From NCBI RefSeq assembly GCF_014132155.1, contig NZ_BLJQ01000001.1:310001-374000 (forward strand): a DNA stretch of 64,000 bases. The letters are read 5' to 3'. Shown here one piece after another: positions 1 to 8,841 of the stretch; position 1 is the stretch's first letter; each line of letters opens with the position of its first letter. Origin of the DNA: Gluconobacter sp. Gdi. GTDB taxonomy: Bacteria; Pseudomonadota; Alphaproteobacteria; Acetobacterales; Acetobacteraceae. The position numbers and the translations under genes were made by a program. Below the pieces are notes generated by a model. The model was given only the letters and a program-made list of their open reading frames with translations, did no database searches and was not told the DNA's origin.

Positions 1-2
1 TG

Positions 3-221
3 GGCGCTATTTTCGGCATTCTGCGCGGATATGTGATGCTGATCGCACTTTATCTGCTGGCAGGGTCTTTTTTCGGGTCCTGGACCTCCTACCTGATGCA
101 GGGAAGCTTCACCGGGCCATATATTGAGGCCGGAGCATCCCGACTTGCCGGTTATCTGCCACATTCATTGCAACCACATCTTGCATCGCCGCCCACAAGC
201 GGTCATGACGCGTCGTTGTGA
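3..221 (+). CDS. cvpA: CvpA family membrane protein, C-terminal fragment
   Basis: The window opens inside this gene, so only the last 72 residues are visible, read in frame from base 3. The fragment begins GAIFGILRGYVMLIALY and has one clear hydrophobic segment followed by a short hydrophilic tail, as in the C-terminal part of CvpA (colicin V production) inner-membrane proteins. The stop lies 25 bases before the purF start, which is the classical cvpA-purF order. Family assignment rests on the membrane segment and this neighbour. The function of CvpA is poorly defined (envelope homeostasis). Confidence 0.75.
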   Translation, partial: GAIFGILRGYVMLIALYLLAGSFFGSWTSYLMQGSFTGPYIEAGASRLAGYLPHSLQPHLASPPTSGHDASL

Positions 222-246
222 ACCCAGTCCGGAAAGGCCGAACTGC

Positions 247-1686
247 ATGACTGCCTCCGATACTCTCAACCGTCCTTACGAGGAATGTGGCGTTTTCGGC
301 GTCTGGGGCGTGCCTGATGCGTCTGCCCTGACCGCTCTTGGACTCCATGCGCTTCAGCATCGTGGTCAGGAAGCTGCTGGAATCGTCAGTTTCGATAACG
401 AACGGTTCCATCAGCACAAAGGTCTGGGGCTGGTCGGTGATGTCTTCGGAGACAGCCGTGTCATGGCGACGCTGCCGGGAAGCGTTGCAATCGGTCATAA
501 CCGATACGCCACCACAGGCGGAACGCATGTCCGGAATGTGCAGCCGCTGTATGCGGATTATGAGTTCGGTGGGTTGGCAGTCGCCCATAACGGGAACCTC
601 ACCAACTCCGCGACCCTGAAGCAGGCGTTGGTAAAGCGCGGATGTATCTTCCATTCCTCCACGGATACGGAAGTCTTCATTCACCTCATTGCCATCTCTC
701 TGTACACCACAGTGCTCGATCGGTTCATTGATGCTGTCAAGCAGGTGAAGGGGGCTTATTCCCTCATTACCCTGACGCCCGATGACGGCCTGATCGGCAT
801 GCGTGATCCATTGGGCGTTCGTCCGCTGGTTCTGGGTCGGATGCCGGGTTACGAAGATTCGAATGGTGGCTGGGTTCTTTCCAGTGAGACCTGTGCGCTC
901 GACATCATTGGAGCGGAATATGTTCGGGATATCGAGCCCGGCGAAATCGTGGTGATAAACTCTGAGGGGCTGCGATCCCTTCGTCCGTTTGGCGATCAGG
1001 GTGGGCGCTTCTGCGTTTTTGAATACATCTACTTTGCACGGCCTGATTCAGTGCTTGAAGGCCAGCCTGTCTATGAAGCCCGCAAGCGCATCGGGGCGGA
1101 GCTGGCACGCGAGACGGCAGTCGAAGCAGACGTTGTCGTGCCAGTGCCGGACTCCGGCGTTCCGTCTGCTATCGGATATGCGGCTGAGAGCGGTATCCCG
1201 TTTGAGCTGGGTATCATCCGCAATCATTACGTCGGCCGGACATTCATTGAGCCAACGGATCAGATCCGAAATCTTGGCGTGAAGATGAAGCACTCCGCCA
1301 ATCGTCCGGTTCTGGCCGGGCGTCGGGTCGTTCTGGTTGATGACTCGATTGTACGTGGAACGACGTCTCGCAAGATTGTGGATATGGTGCGCGCGGCCGG
1401 TGCGACGGAAGTGCATATGCGCATTACGTCTCCCCCAACACGCCACCCCTGCTTCTATGGCATTGATACGCCTGAAGAGAGCAAGCTGATGGCAGCGACG
1501 CACACAATGGAAGAAATGGCTTCCGTTATTGGGGTCGATAGTCTGGCGTTCATCAGCTTCGACGGCCTGTATCGGGCGCTCGGCCATGAAAGCCGTGCAG
1601 ATGGGGCCGGTCGCTATTGTGATGCCTGCTTCACGGGCGATTATCCGATTGCACTCGTGGATAAAGAAGGAAATCTGGTTTCCTGA
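247..1686 (+). CDS. purF: Amidophosphoribosyltransferase
   Basis: PurF makes phosphoribosylamine from PRPP and glutamine, the first committed step of purine synthesis. The 479-residue product opens with a 13-residue propeptide before Cys14 (EECGVFG), the expected N-terminal nucleophile of the class II glutaminase domain. The phosphoribosyltransferase half carries the PRPP loop VVLVDDSIVRGTTS near residues 361-373. Cys256, Cys402, Cys458 and Cys461 sit where Bacillus-type PurF binds a 4Fe-4S cluster, so this is probably the oxygen-sensitive iron-sulfur form. An upstream in-frame extension to 124 is rejected: it covers the end of cvpA, and GGAAAGG lies about 10 bases before 247. A strong terminator follows. 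Confidence 0.97.
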   Translation: MTASDTLNRPYEECGVFGVWGVPDASALTALGLHALQHRGQEAAGIVSFDNERFHQHKGLGLVGDVFGDSRVMATLPGSVAIGHNRYATTGGTHVRNVQPLYADYEFGGLAVAHNGNLTNSATLKQALVKRGCIFHSSTDTEVFIHLIAISLYTTVLDRFIDAVKQVKGAYSLITLTPDDGLIGMRDPLGVRPLVLGRMPGYEDSNGGWVLSSETCALDIIGAEYVRDIEPGEIVVINSEGLRSLRPFGDQGGRFCVFEYIYFARPDSVLEGQPVYEARKRIGAELARETAVEADVVVPVPDSGVPSAIGYAAESGIPFELGIIRNHYVGRTFIEPTDQIRNLGVKMKHSANRPVLAGRRVVLVDDSIVRGTTSRKIVDMVRAAGATEVHMRITSPPTRHPCFYGIDTPEESKLMAATHTMEEMASVIGVDSLAFISFDGLYRALGHESRADGAGRYCDACFTGDYPIALVDKEGNLVS

Positions 1687-1714
1687 GTGATATTCGCTCT
1701 ATTGCGACCATATA

Positions 1715-1754
1715 AAAAAGCGCCTGCTCTCATGAGGGAGCAGGCGCTTTTTTT
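1715..1754 (+). terminator. Intrinsic terminator after purF, probably bidirectional
   Basis: A perfect 15-base stem pairs 1715-1729 with 1738-1752 around an 8-base loop. It is flanked by A-rich and T-rich sides, so it can stop purF on the plus strand and the convergent phytochrome gene, which ends at 1773, on the minus strand. Confidence 0.92.
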
Positions 1755-1772
1755 GTGCTCAGACAGATGCTT

Positions 1773-4028
1773 TCAGGAATACAGACCGTCAGGAATGTCT
1801 TCATGCGCTGAGGCAGGTCCGTTGATGTCGAGCGGCACGGCCATAACAGCCTCAAGGCCCGGGGAAAGCGGCGTATAAGTGAGGGTGCCACCAAGGCTGC
1901 CGACGACGGCTTTCATCATGCGTGTCCCGAAACCGCTTCCGTTCAGATTGATGTCATGACGGCCCTGATCGGAAACAGTCAGCGTCAGACGGTCGCCAGT
2001 GACGGAAAGTGAGAGGTAAAGCGGACCGGCCTGGCCGCCGTAGGCATATTTGCTGGCATTGATGACCAGCTCCGTCAGCACCAGCCCGACATTGATGGCG
2101 CGGTCTGCCGAAATGGAGACGGGTGACAGAACCATGCGAAGTTGCGCCTGCCATTCCTCGCCGAGTGAAGAGCAGAGCTCTTCCATCAACTCTTCAAGGT
2201 AGCGGCTCAGATCAACCATGCCCATCTGATCGCCACGATACAGGCGCCGATGAACCAGCCCGATGGCCGCAATCCGGTGCTGGGCTTCAGAAAGGGCTTC
2301 GGTGGTTTCTTCGTTCGTGGACGTCCGGGCCTGAAGCTTCAGGAAAGATGCCACCATTTGCAGTGAATTCTGCACACGATGGTTTACCTCACGGATCAGG
2401 AAGTCTTTCTGTTGAATCAGGCTCTCACGCTCCTGAACTGTCGCCGTCAGGGTCGCATTCAGTTCGCGGAGTTGCTGGGTCTGATAATCGGCAATCAGGC
2501 TGCGGCGGAGACGACGGGCGGCCTGCTTCTGTTCTGTTGTCCATCGATGGGAATGACCCAGAACGGTCTGCTCCCAGGATTCAAAAGATTTGCGAGGATG
2601 CAGAATGCCGTCATGGTCTGGCGCTCCTTTGTGAGGATTGCCTGCCCATTCAATGACCTGAACGATCTCGACCCTGCTCCAGACAAGCGTCAGGGAGGTT
2701 CGGAAAGGCAGTGTGATGGCCAGAATTCCGGCAGAAGCCTCGGGCCACATCTCTGCGGGGGGGTAGTCCTTGCCCAGACTGGAGCTACAGAAAATCCCCC
2801 CGTTGCTGCCCAGACGGAGCCAGTCACGGATGGCGAGGAGATCCGAATGTTCGGGGACCTTGCCAGACGTTTTGATTTCTTTCTGATCAATGACTGCAAA
2901 GCCATCGCAGGGAAACAGGCTGCGTAACTCCGTAACGGATCGCTGCAGGTTGTCCTTTACGGACGCGGCAGGGTCGAAATGGGATGTCGCGAACTCAATG
3001 GCATTCCTCAGGCGCAAACGCTCCTGGTACGTGATGAGTTCTTCCTTGTTTCGAAGCTGACGGGACATGACGCCAGCGAGCGTCCGGCATGCGGCTCTGA
3101 TGTCCTCAGAGAGGATGCGCGGTGTCGCGTTGTGGCAGGTGATCATGCCCCACAAAATGCCGTCCACGACCAGGGAGATCGAGGCTGAGGCCGCCACCCC
3201 CATGTTCGACATATACTGCAAATGGACGGGTGAGATGCTGCGAAGCTGCACATCGCTCAGGTCGATACCTGTGGTGCCAGCCTCAACAGGGCGAATAGGG
3301 GCAGCTTCATAATGAATGTCTGGAATGACACGGATACGGTTGCGCAGATAAAGCGCACGCGCCTGCCGGGGAATATCGCTGGCTGGAAAGTGGTGATTCA
3401 TGAGGGATGGGAAAGCCTCATTGCGCTTTTCCCCCATCACGCAGCCAGAACCGTCCTCCTGAAAGCGATAGACAAGAACGCGGTCAAATTCGGTCAGCTT
3501 GGCGAAGATCTGCGCGCCGTGATGGCACACGGCAGCAATGTCCGGGCAACGCTCGAAACGATCAGCTGTGGCATCAATCTGGCTGAAGATTTCCCACGTC
3601 AGGAAATTACGACTGTCCAGAGGCTCCAGCTCTACCAGAAGGTGCTCGCCAGAGACGTGGAACTGGGCATTGAATGTCTCGTCCTGCAGGCCGGAGACCC
3701 GGGTATTGTTCAGGGCCTTGCCGCCTGACTGTTTCAGCCCATCTGCTGGAATGTTCAGAAGATCAGGTAGGCTCTGGCCGAGCCAGTTCGGATTGAGGCG
3801 CGCTTCCAGATCGCCTGCGCCGGCAATAATCTGAAGAGTATCGGCCTTGGCAATCAGGAGAAGCCCATAGGGCTGGATCGCATCCGGGCGATGGATCTGC
3901 TCACGATCGCAGGATGTGAGCAGGGCATCTGAAAGGGGCTGCCCCGACTGGAGAGAGATCTTCGACGATAAGGTCAAGGTCTGAAAATCCCTCTTGGCGG
4001 AAATGCAGAAAGTATCTGGTCTTGTCAT
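1773..4028 (-). CDS. bphP: Bacteriophytochrome-type sensor histidine kinase
   Basis: A 751-residue red/far-red photoreceptor kinase. The order is PAS (about 35-140), GAF (about 150-325), PHY (about 335-520), HisKA_2/HWE-type dimerisation domain and HATPase. Cys40, in CDREQIHRPDAIQP, is the expected biliverdin attachment site. PASDIP (Asp218), Tyr187 and His269 (SPVHLQYM) match chromophore-pocket residues, and the PHY tongue has PRKSF. The phosphorylated residue should be His550 (EVNHRVQNSLQ), and Asn657 marks the ATP-binding N box. ITCHN replaces the usual CHH but keeps the first His. No heme oxygenase or response regulator is adjacent. No clear ribosome-binding site precedes the chosen ATG, but there is no other Met before Cys40. 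Confidence 0.9.
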   Translation of the reverse strand: MTRPDTFCISAKRDFQTLTLSSKISLQSGQPLSDALLTSCDREQIHRPDAIQPYGLLLIAKADTLQIIAGAGDLEARLNPNWLGQSLPDLLNIPADGLKQSGGKALNNTRVSGLQDETFNAQFHVSGEHLLVELEPLDSRNFLTWEIFSQIDATADRFERCPDIAAVCHHGAQIFAKLTEFDRVLVYRFQEDGSGCVMGEKRNEAFPSLMNHHFPASDIPRQARALYLRNRIRVIPDIHYEAAPIRPVEAGTTGIDLSDVQLRSISPVHLQYMSNMGVAASASISLVVDGILWGMITCHNATPRILSEDIRAACRTLAGVMSRQLRNKEELITYQERLRLRNAIEFATSHFDPAASVKDNLQRSVTELRSLFPCDGFAVIDQKEIKTSGKVPEHSDLLAIRDWLRLGSNGGIFCSSSLGKDYPPAEMWPEASAGILAITLPFRTSLTLVWSRVEIVQVIEWAGNPHKGAPDHDGILHPRKSFESWEQTVLGHSHRWTTEQKQAARRLRRSLIADYQTQQLRELNATLTATVQERESLIQQKDFLIREVNHRVQNSLQMVASFLKLQARTSTNEETTEALSEAQHRIAAIGLVHRRLYRGDQMGMVDLSRYLEELMEELCSSLGEEWQAQLRMVLSPVSISADRAINVGLVLTELVINASKYAYGGQAGPLYLSLSVTGDRLTLTVSDQGRHDINLNGSGFGTRMMKAVVGSLGGTLTYTPLSPGLEAVMAVPLDINGPASAHEDIPDGLYS

Positions 4029-4132
4029 CTAGGCAGGGGCTGCCCGAAAAGCAAACCCCTGTGAAAATACGACAATTCAACAGGAATATATCGTGAACCT
4101 TAAGGTTTTCTGCCCCCTGTTGTCAATTTGGC

Positions 4133-5635
4133 TTACTGCTGGATTGCGTCCTGCTGCATCCAGGATGCGACGTCCAGAGACAGGGCATGACGGCTGGCCG
4201 GGCGCGTATAGAGCATGTGGCCACCCTGATAGAGATGCAGGGAAACGCGGTCCGCTCCGACGGTCAGATGGTCCTTCATCCAGCGGGCTGTGCCGAATGG
4301 ACAGGCAAGATCGTAGTACCCGTTTGCAACGAACACACGCAGACCGGGATCAAGCGCCAGCAGACGGTTCAACACTGGAATCTGATGGACAGGAGCAGGA
4401 CCGCCTTCGCTCCATTTCCAGCTTGAATTGACCTTGAAGGAGAGCAGGTCATAGGTCAGTGGAGTCTGGAAACCGAGGTCGTTGGCAGCATAACCGGAAA
4501 ACGCGTTGCCATAGGCCCGGCCAAAGCCGAACAGCGTTGGGTCAGGGCTCTCGTCCAGACCGTCTGCCGCAGGGTCGGCAATCGTCTGCGTAAAGTCATA
4601 CAGGCCGTGAAGGCGACCGTTCTGGGACATGACGTCATGCGACCCGATAGCCGGGACACCATGCTGGCGCGTTACGACATCTTCCGGAAGGCCCGTACGG
4701 TTCGCGACTTCGGCATAGAACGCCTTGGCGTCTTCTCCACTGGGGATTTTGCCGGCAACCTTGGGCAGATATGTGCCCATCGCCCATTCATAAGCTGCAT
4801 CAGCTGACTGCTGGGTGACGTTCGGGCTTTCATGAGCCGAAATTAGGCTGGGGATCATGAGGGCAGCAGACAGAGGGTTCTCGTCCGTGTCCAGAAGCGG
4901 CATCTCGATGGCAGGAGACAGCATCACGACGCCGTTCAACAGAATTCCCTGTTCCATCTGAAGCGCATTGGCGACCTGAATGGAGCGAATGCCACCATAG
5001 CTTTCACCCACCAGATAATGCGGTGAGGACTGGCGACTGTTCTTGGCTGTCCAGAGCTGGATGGCCTTGGCAAACGTGCTGGCATCCTGCTTGACGCCGT
5101 AGAACTGGTCTCCAGCCTTGGCGGTGTCGAGCGGACGGGAATAGCCCGTGCCCACGGCATCGAAGAACACCATGTCCGTGAACGGAAGCCAGCTATCCGG
5201 ATTGTCACCGAGCTTCGCGTGAGTGCCGTCGGTTGCATCCTTGGGAGGCATGGTCAGGGCGACCGGACCTGCGGCACCAAGGTTCAGATAGGCTGTTGCG
5301 GCACCCGGGCCACCGTTGAAGAAATACGAGACAGGACGCTTGGCGTCCGCTGCGCCGTCCTTGGTGTAGGACACGTAAAACATGCGCGCCGTCGGCTTCC
5401 CATCGGGGCCACGGAGGGTCAGGGTGCCGGCATGCGCGGTGTAGGCGATGCCATTCAGATGATGCTTCGTAACGGAGTCAGTGGGTAGCAGAGCGGCTTC
5501 ACCGGTAAAGCTGTCTGAGGCCTTGGCTGCGTCAGCTTTGGGCGTGTCCTTCGGGGCATCTGCCGCCAGGGCAGGAAAGGCAGAAACGGGGGAAAGAAGG
5601 GACAGGGCAAGCAGCAGCGCGCGGCGGGACATCAT
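4133..5635 (-). CDS. Secreted S10-family serine carboxypeptidase-like peptidase
   Basis: A 500-residue protein with a Sec signal peptide (residues 1-25, cleavage near ALAADA). The alpha/beta-hydrolase fold of family S10 shows as FFNGGPGA (near 106-113, oxyanion region), the nucleophile elbow VGESYGG with Ser212, a late Asp in NGYYDLACPF and the His in QGGHMLY. These form a plausible Ser-Asp-His triad. Bacterial S10 proteins of this size are periplasmic or exported carboxypeptidases of mostly unknown substrate. It stands alone, with the fumarase gene upstream on the same strand and a strong hairpin between them. Confidence 0.87.
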   Translation of the reverse strand: MMSRRALLLALSLLSPVSAFPALAADAPKDTPKADAAKASDSFTGEAALLPTDSVTKHHLNGIAYTAHAGTLTLRGPDGKPTARMFYVSYTKDGAADAKRPVSYFFNGGPGAATAYLNLGAAGPVALTMPPKDATDGTHAKLGDNPDSWLPFTDMVFFDAVGTGYSRPLDTAKAGDQFYGVKQDASTFAKAIQLWTAKNSRQSSPHYLVGESYGGIRSIQVANALQMEQGILLNGVVMLSPAIEMPLLDTDENPLSAALMIPSLISAHESPNVTQQSADAAYEWAMGTYLPKVAGKIPSGEDAKAFYAEVANRTGLPEDVVTRQHGVPAIGSHDVMSQNGRLHGLYDFTQTIADPAADGLDESPDPTLFGFGRAYGNAFSGYAANDLGFQTPLTYDLLSFKVNSSWKWSEGGPAPVHQIPVLNRLLALDPGLRVFVANGYYDLACPFGTARWMKDHLTVGADRVSLHLYQGGHMLYTRPASRHALSLDVASWMQQDAIQQ

Positions 5636-5702
5636 CTGTCTGTCATCTCCGATGAGAATTGCAGGGTTGTTTCTGCCCTACCAGCACGGATGCTCGTCTG
5701 CC

Positions 5703-5740
5703 ACCGGCCCCGCATGAAGTTTTCGTCATGCGGGGCCGGT
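5703..5740 (-). terminator. Strong hairpin downstream of fumC
   Basis: A perfect 15-bp inverted repeat (5703-5717 with 5726-5740) around an 8-base loop lies 10 bases past the fumC stop. It has no good U tract on the minus strand, so termination is inferred from position and stem strength. It may act mainly as a 3' end stabiliser. Confidence 0.6.
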
Positions 5741-5749
5741 ATTGTCTTG

Positions 5750-7156
5750 TTACTGGCCCTGAGGCGCCTGGATGTTGGGAGACAGCATCAGCCGCGGATC
5801 TGCAACGCGATCATAGTCATCGGCTGTCATGAAGCCCAGTTCCAGAGCGGCTTCCTTCGGGCTCAGGTTCTTTTCCATCGCATAATGGGCGACCTGTGCG
5901 GCCTTGTCGTATCCAATGGCGGGAGAAAGCGCTGTAACAAGCACAAGGGAGCGGTCCAGATCCTGCTTCAGTTTGTTTTCGTTAGCGCGAATGCCTTCGA
6001 CAAGATGCTGACGGAAGTTCTCTGACCCGTCATGGAGGAGCGTGATGCCCTGCATGATGTTGTGGATCATGAGTGGCTTGTACACGTTCATGTCGATCAT
6101 GCCGGACGCGCCACCCAAGCCAACCGCCACATCATTGCTCATGACCTGCAGGGCCAGCATGGACAGGGCTTCAGCCTGTGTCGGGTTGATCTTGCCGGGC
6201 ATGATGGAAGAGCCCGGCTCGTTTTCTGGCAGGAGCAGTTCGCCGAAACCAGCACGAGGGCCGCAGGCCAGCAGGCGGATGTCATTGGCGATTTTGAACA
6301 GGCTTCCCGCCGCAGTCCGCAGGCAACCCGACAGGTGGACCAGTGCATCGTGTGCGCCCTGAAGGGCGAATTTGTTTTCGCCAGCCGTGAAGCCCAGTTG
6401 CGTTAGATGCGCAATTTCTCCGCAGGCGCGGGTGTCAAATCCGGGATCTGTATTAACGCCAGTGCCGAGCGCCGTTCCGCCGAGAGCCAATGGAAGGAGA
6501 CCATCCCGGGCCGCTTCAAGGCGTGCAATATTGTCTGTCAGCATCCCGGCGTAGCCATGCCATTCCTGACCAAGCGTAATGGGGACAGCATCCTGAAGAT
6601 GCGTGCGGCCAACCTTGACCAAATCTTTCCATTCTTCAGCTTTGGCAGCGATGGCATCCCGCAGTCTGGTGAGGGCAGGAATAAGGCGGCGATGTACACC
6701 CAGAACAGCCGCAATGTGCATGGCGGTTGGGAAGTTGCAGTTGGTGGACTGCGCCATGTTGACGTGATCGTTCGGGTGCAACGGTGTTTTGCTACCCAGG
6801 GGCTGACCCGTGAGTTGGCTGGCCCGGTTTGCGATGACTTCATTGACGTTCATGTTGAACTGCGTGCCAGAGCCCGTCATCCAGACATGGAGCGGGAACA
6901 TCCGGTTATGCTGCCCGGTCATGATCTCATCGCAGACGGTATGGATCAGATCGGCGCGATCCTGGGACAGTCGACCACTGGCTGCATTGGCCGAGGCGCA
7001 GGCACGCTTCATGATCGCATAAGCCTCGATCATTTCCTGCGGCATCAGTTCCCGGCCAATGCTGAAATATTTCAGGGAGCGCTGTGTCTGAGCGCCCCAC
7101 AGAACATCATCAGCAACTTCGATCTGGCCCATGCCATCGGTTTCAATACGGCTCAT
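5750..7156 (-). CDS. fumC: Fumarate hydratase, class II
   Basis: The iron-free fumarase interconverts fumarate and malate in the cytosol. The 468-residue length is typical. The superfamily signature [13 protein letters not shown] is at 315-327 and the catalytic-site segment VGRTHLQDA has His186. The usual SSND motif near 137-140 reads STNC here: Asn is kept but the following Asp is Cys. Aspartase and argininosuccinate lyase are homologous alternatives, but the overall match, including [20 protein letters not shown], is to FumC. The gene has no same-strand partner within 190 bases upstream. Confidence 0.95.
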   Translation of the reverse strand: MSRIETDGMGQIEVADDVLWGAQTQRSLKYFSIGRELMPQEMIEAYAIMKRACASANAASGRLSQDRADLIHTVCDEIMTGQHNRMFPLHVWMTGSGTQFNMNVNEVIANRASQLTGQPLGSKTPLHPNDHVNMAQSTNCNFPTAMHIAAVLGVHRRLIPALTRLRDAIAAKAEEWKDLVKVGRTHLQDAVPITLGQEWHGYAGMLTDNIARLEAARDGLLPLALGGTALGTGVNTDPGFDTRACGEIAHLTQLGFTAGENKFALQGAHDALVHLSGCLRTAAGSLFKIANDIRLLACGPRAGFGELLLPENEPGSSIMPGKINPTQAEALSMLALQVMSNDVAVGLGGASGMIDMNVYKPLMIHNIMQGITLLHDGSENFRQHLVEGIRANENKLKQDLDRSLVLVTALSPAIGYDKAAQVAHYAMEKNLSPKEAALELGFMTADDYDRVADPRLMLSPNIQAPQGQ

Positions 7157-7353
7157 GCGGTCTGGAGCTTTCCTGCAGGACGGAGTTCATGCCTGCGCGG
7201 AAACTATCCCAGAAGGATCAGGGGGAAAACAGGGGAAGGGAGGCAGATGAGGCTGGGAGCGTGAAAAACGTTCCCCAGCATTGTCGGACGCAGACAATCA
7301 GCAGATGGCGCTTCCGCTTGAAGCACAGACAACTGCTGACTGAGATGTCGGCT

Positions 7354-7638
7354 TTAACGGCCGAGCCAGCGATCTCCACCGAAGCGATTGTGGGAGAACA
7401 GAAAACCCGCGCAAAGACCTGCGGCTGCAAAGACGATCGTCCACAGGGAGATCGGGAGGAGCATGGTCGAAACGGCTGAAAGCAGAACCATTCCTGCGAA
7501 GGCACAGATGGCGGATTCGATCATCCGGGGCCCGAAATGACGTTCAGCACCGCAGTTCGGACAGTGCTCTGCGGTCGACCGGATTTTTTGCCGGCAGACC
7601 GGACAGATTGTGACGGCTGTGGAAAGGGGTTCCATCAT
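7354..7638 (-). CDS. Small zinc-ribbon membrane protein
   Basis: A 94-residue protein with an N-terminal zinc ribbon, CPVCRQKI...CPNCGAE (residues 12-32, CxxC-x14-CxxC). Two hydrophobic segments follow (about 43-62 and 66-84), then a basic tail. Its ATG overlaps the ccmI stop (ATGA), so it is translated as the last gene of the ccm operon. The family is not one I recognise. Similar short zinc-ribbon plus membrane proteins are common and uncharacterised. The operon position suggests, without proving, a role linked to cytochrome maturation. Confidence 0.75.
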   Translation of the reverse strand: MMEPLSTAVTICPVCRQKIRSTAEHCPNCGAERHFGPRMIESAICAFAGMVLLSAVSTMLLPISLWTIVFAAAGLCAGFLFSHNRFGGDRWLGR

Positions 7639-8375
7639 TGGCCGTGATTCTCCTCATGTTCACCGACGGCGATCCGCGCTTCCACAGCCAGGCGCCATTG
7701 CGCGTCAGCCGGGGCGGCCGCCAGGGCACGACGATACAGATCAAGACTGCTCGCGGAAATGTGCCCGTCCTTCTGGGTCTGGAGTTCTGCGAGCTGGATT
7801 GCAAGCTCTGGAGTGAAATGAATGTCCAGAGCGGACTTCCAATCAGCGATGGCTTCAGAGGTCAGGCCAGCGCGCGCCTCGATCTGACCCAGCAGGACAT
7901 GACCTGTCTCGTAAGTTGGATTGTCCTTCGGAATCGTGGCGACCTGCGCCTGAAGCTTCTGGATCATGACCATGGCTTTGGCGTCGGGTTTGACTTGACG
8001 GGCGCTTAGAGGTTGTGGTGGCAGGGACGGGTGCCCGTTCACGATATACAGCGCAAATGCTGCAACCGGGATGCCAAGACCAACAGCAAGAACGGGAAGA
8101 AAACGCTTCGAACGGGCCGTTGCATCTTTCAGGTCTGGTGTGGCGGAAGATTCGTCGGCAGCCAGAAGCCTCCGCTGGACCTCGATGCGGGCTGCCCCGT
8201 ATTCATCTCCGTTGACGAGACCCAGATCCCGGTCCCGGTCGAGTTCGGCGAGCTGGCCGCGATAGAGCGTCAAAGCAGAGTCCCGCGCGTCCACGCGGCG
8301 GCGGAGGCGGCGGAGGCCATAAAGGGCCGGTAGCAGCGTGATAGCCGCAACACTCAGGATTCCCAACCAGAACAA
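7635..8375 (-). CDS. ccmI: Cytochrome c maturation protein CcmI
   Basis: CcmI (CycH) recruits apocytochrome c to the CcmF/CcmH heme ligation complex in the periplasm. The 246-residue product has an N-terminal membrane segment (FWLGILSVAAITLLPALYGL), a cytoplasmic Leu-rich arginine segment with YRGQLAELDRDRDLGL, a second membrane segment near the middle and a C-terminal TPR-like region (TYETGHVLLGQIEARAGL...). I chose a TTG start at 8375 because CCGGGAG lies 7 bases upstream and it follows the ccmH stop directly. The longer ATG-initiated frame (to 8480) would overlap ccmH by about 100 bases and adds a segment unlike CcmI. Confidence 0.85.
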   Translation of the reverse strand: MFWLGILSVAAITLLPALYGLRRLRRRVDARDSALTLYRGQLAELDRDRDLGLVNGDEYGAARIEVQRRLLAADESSATPDLKDATARSKRFLPVLAVGLGIPVAAFALYIVNGHPSLPPQPLSARQVKPDAKAMVMIQKLQAQVATIPKDNPTYETGHVLLGQIEARAGLTSEAIADWKSALDIHFTPELAIQLAELQTQKDGHISASSLDLYRRALAAAPADAQWRLAVEARIAVGEHEENHGQ

Positions 8376-8379
8376 GACT

Positions 8380-8841
8380 TTACTCCCGGCCCGACAGGGC
8401 ATCCAGGCGTGCACGCTCATCATCCGAGAGCGGCACAGGTGTAACGATGCGACGTCTCGTCGCACGCCACGCAATAACAAGACCGGCCACCAGAGCCAGA
8501 GCAGGCATCAGCCAGAGCAGGGCTGTGGACCATGAAAACTGGGGAGCCAGACGGATGAATTCGCCATAGCGATCTCCCATCCAGTCCATGATTTGCTGGT
8601 CAGACTTCCCCGCCGCGACCTGCTCGCGAACAACTTTGCGCAAATCGCGGGCCAGCGGTGCACTGCTGTCTTCGATGCTCTCATTCTGACAGACGAGGCA
8701 ACGGAGGTGAGCACCGATGGCTTCCGCACGCTTTTCCTGTGCTGGGTTGGGGAGCATCTCGGCAGGATCATCAACAGCGAGAGCGATGCCGCCTCCCGCC
8801 AGTGTCACAGTGAACAGCAGGCCAAACAGACGTTTCATCAT
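8380..8841 (-). CDS. ccmH: Cytochrome c maturation protein CcmH
   Basis: CcmH (CycL) is the membrane-anchored thiol protein that reduces apocytochrome CxxCH motifs before heme attachment. The 153-residue protein has a signal sequence (1-22), the diagnostic LRCLVCQNESIEDS motif with Cys48 and Cys51 in the periplasm, and a C-terminal membrane helix (about 107-125) with a short basic cytoplasmic tail. This is the short, alphaproteobacterial form, lacking the fused TPR half found in E. coli CcmH, which here is the separate ccmI. The start overlaps the ccmG stop in ATGATG. Confidence 0.95.
   Translation of the reverse strand: MMKRLFGLLFTVTLAGGGIALAVDDPAEMLPNPAQEKRAEAIGAHLRCLVCQNESIEDSSAPLARDLRKVVREQVAAGKSDQQIMDWMGDRYGEFIRLAPQFSWSTALLWLMPALALVAGLVIAWRATRRRIVTPVPLSDDERARLDALSGRE

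Noticed and set aside
124-246. N-terminal extension of purF
   Set aside because: It overlaps cvpA and would bury the catalytic Cys14 behind an extra 41 residues. PurF needs a short propeptide only.
4029-4132. Heme oxygenase or response regulator partner for the phytochrome
   Set aside because: The flanking genes are purF and an S10 peptidase, and no such partner is encoded nearby.
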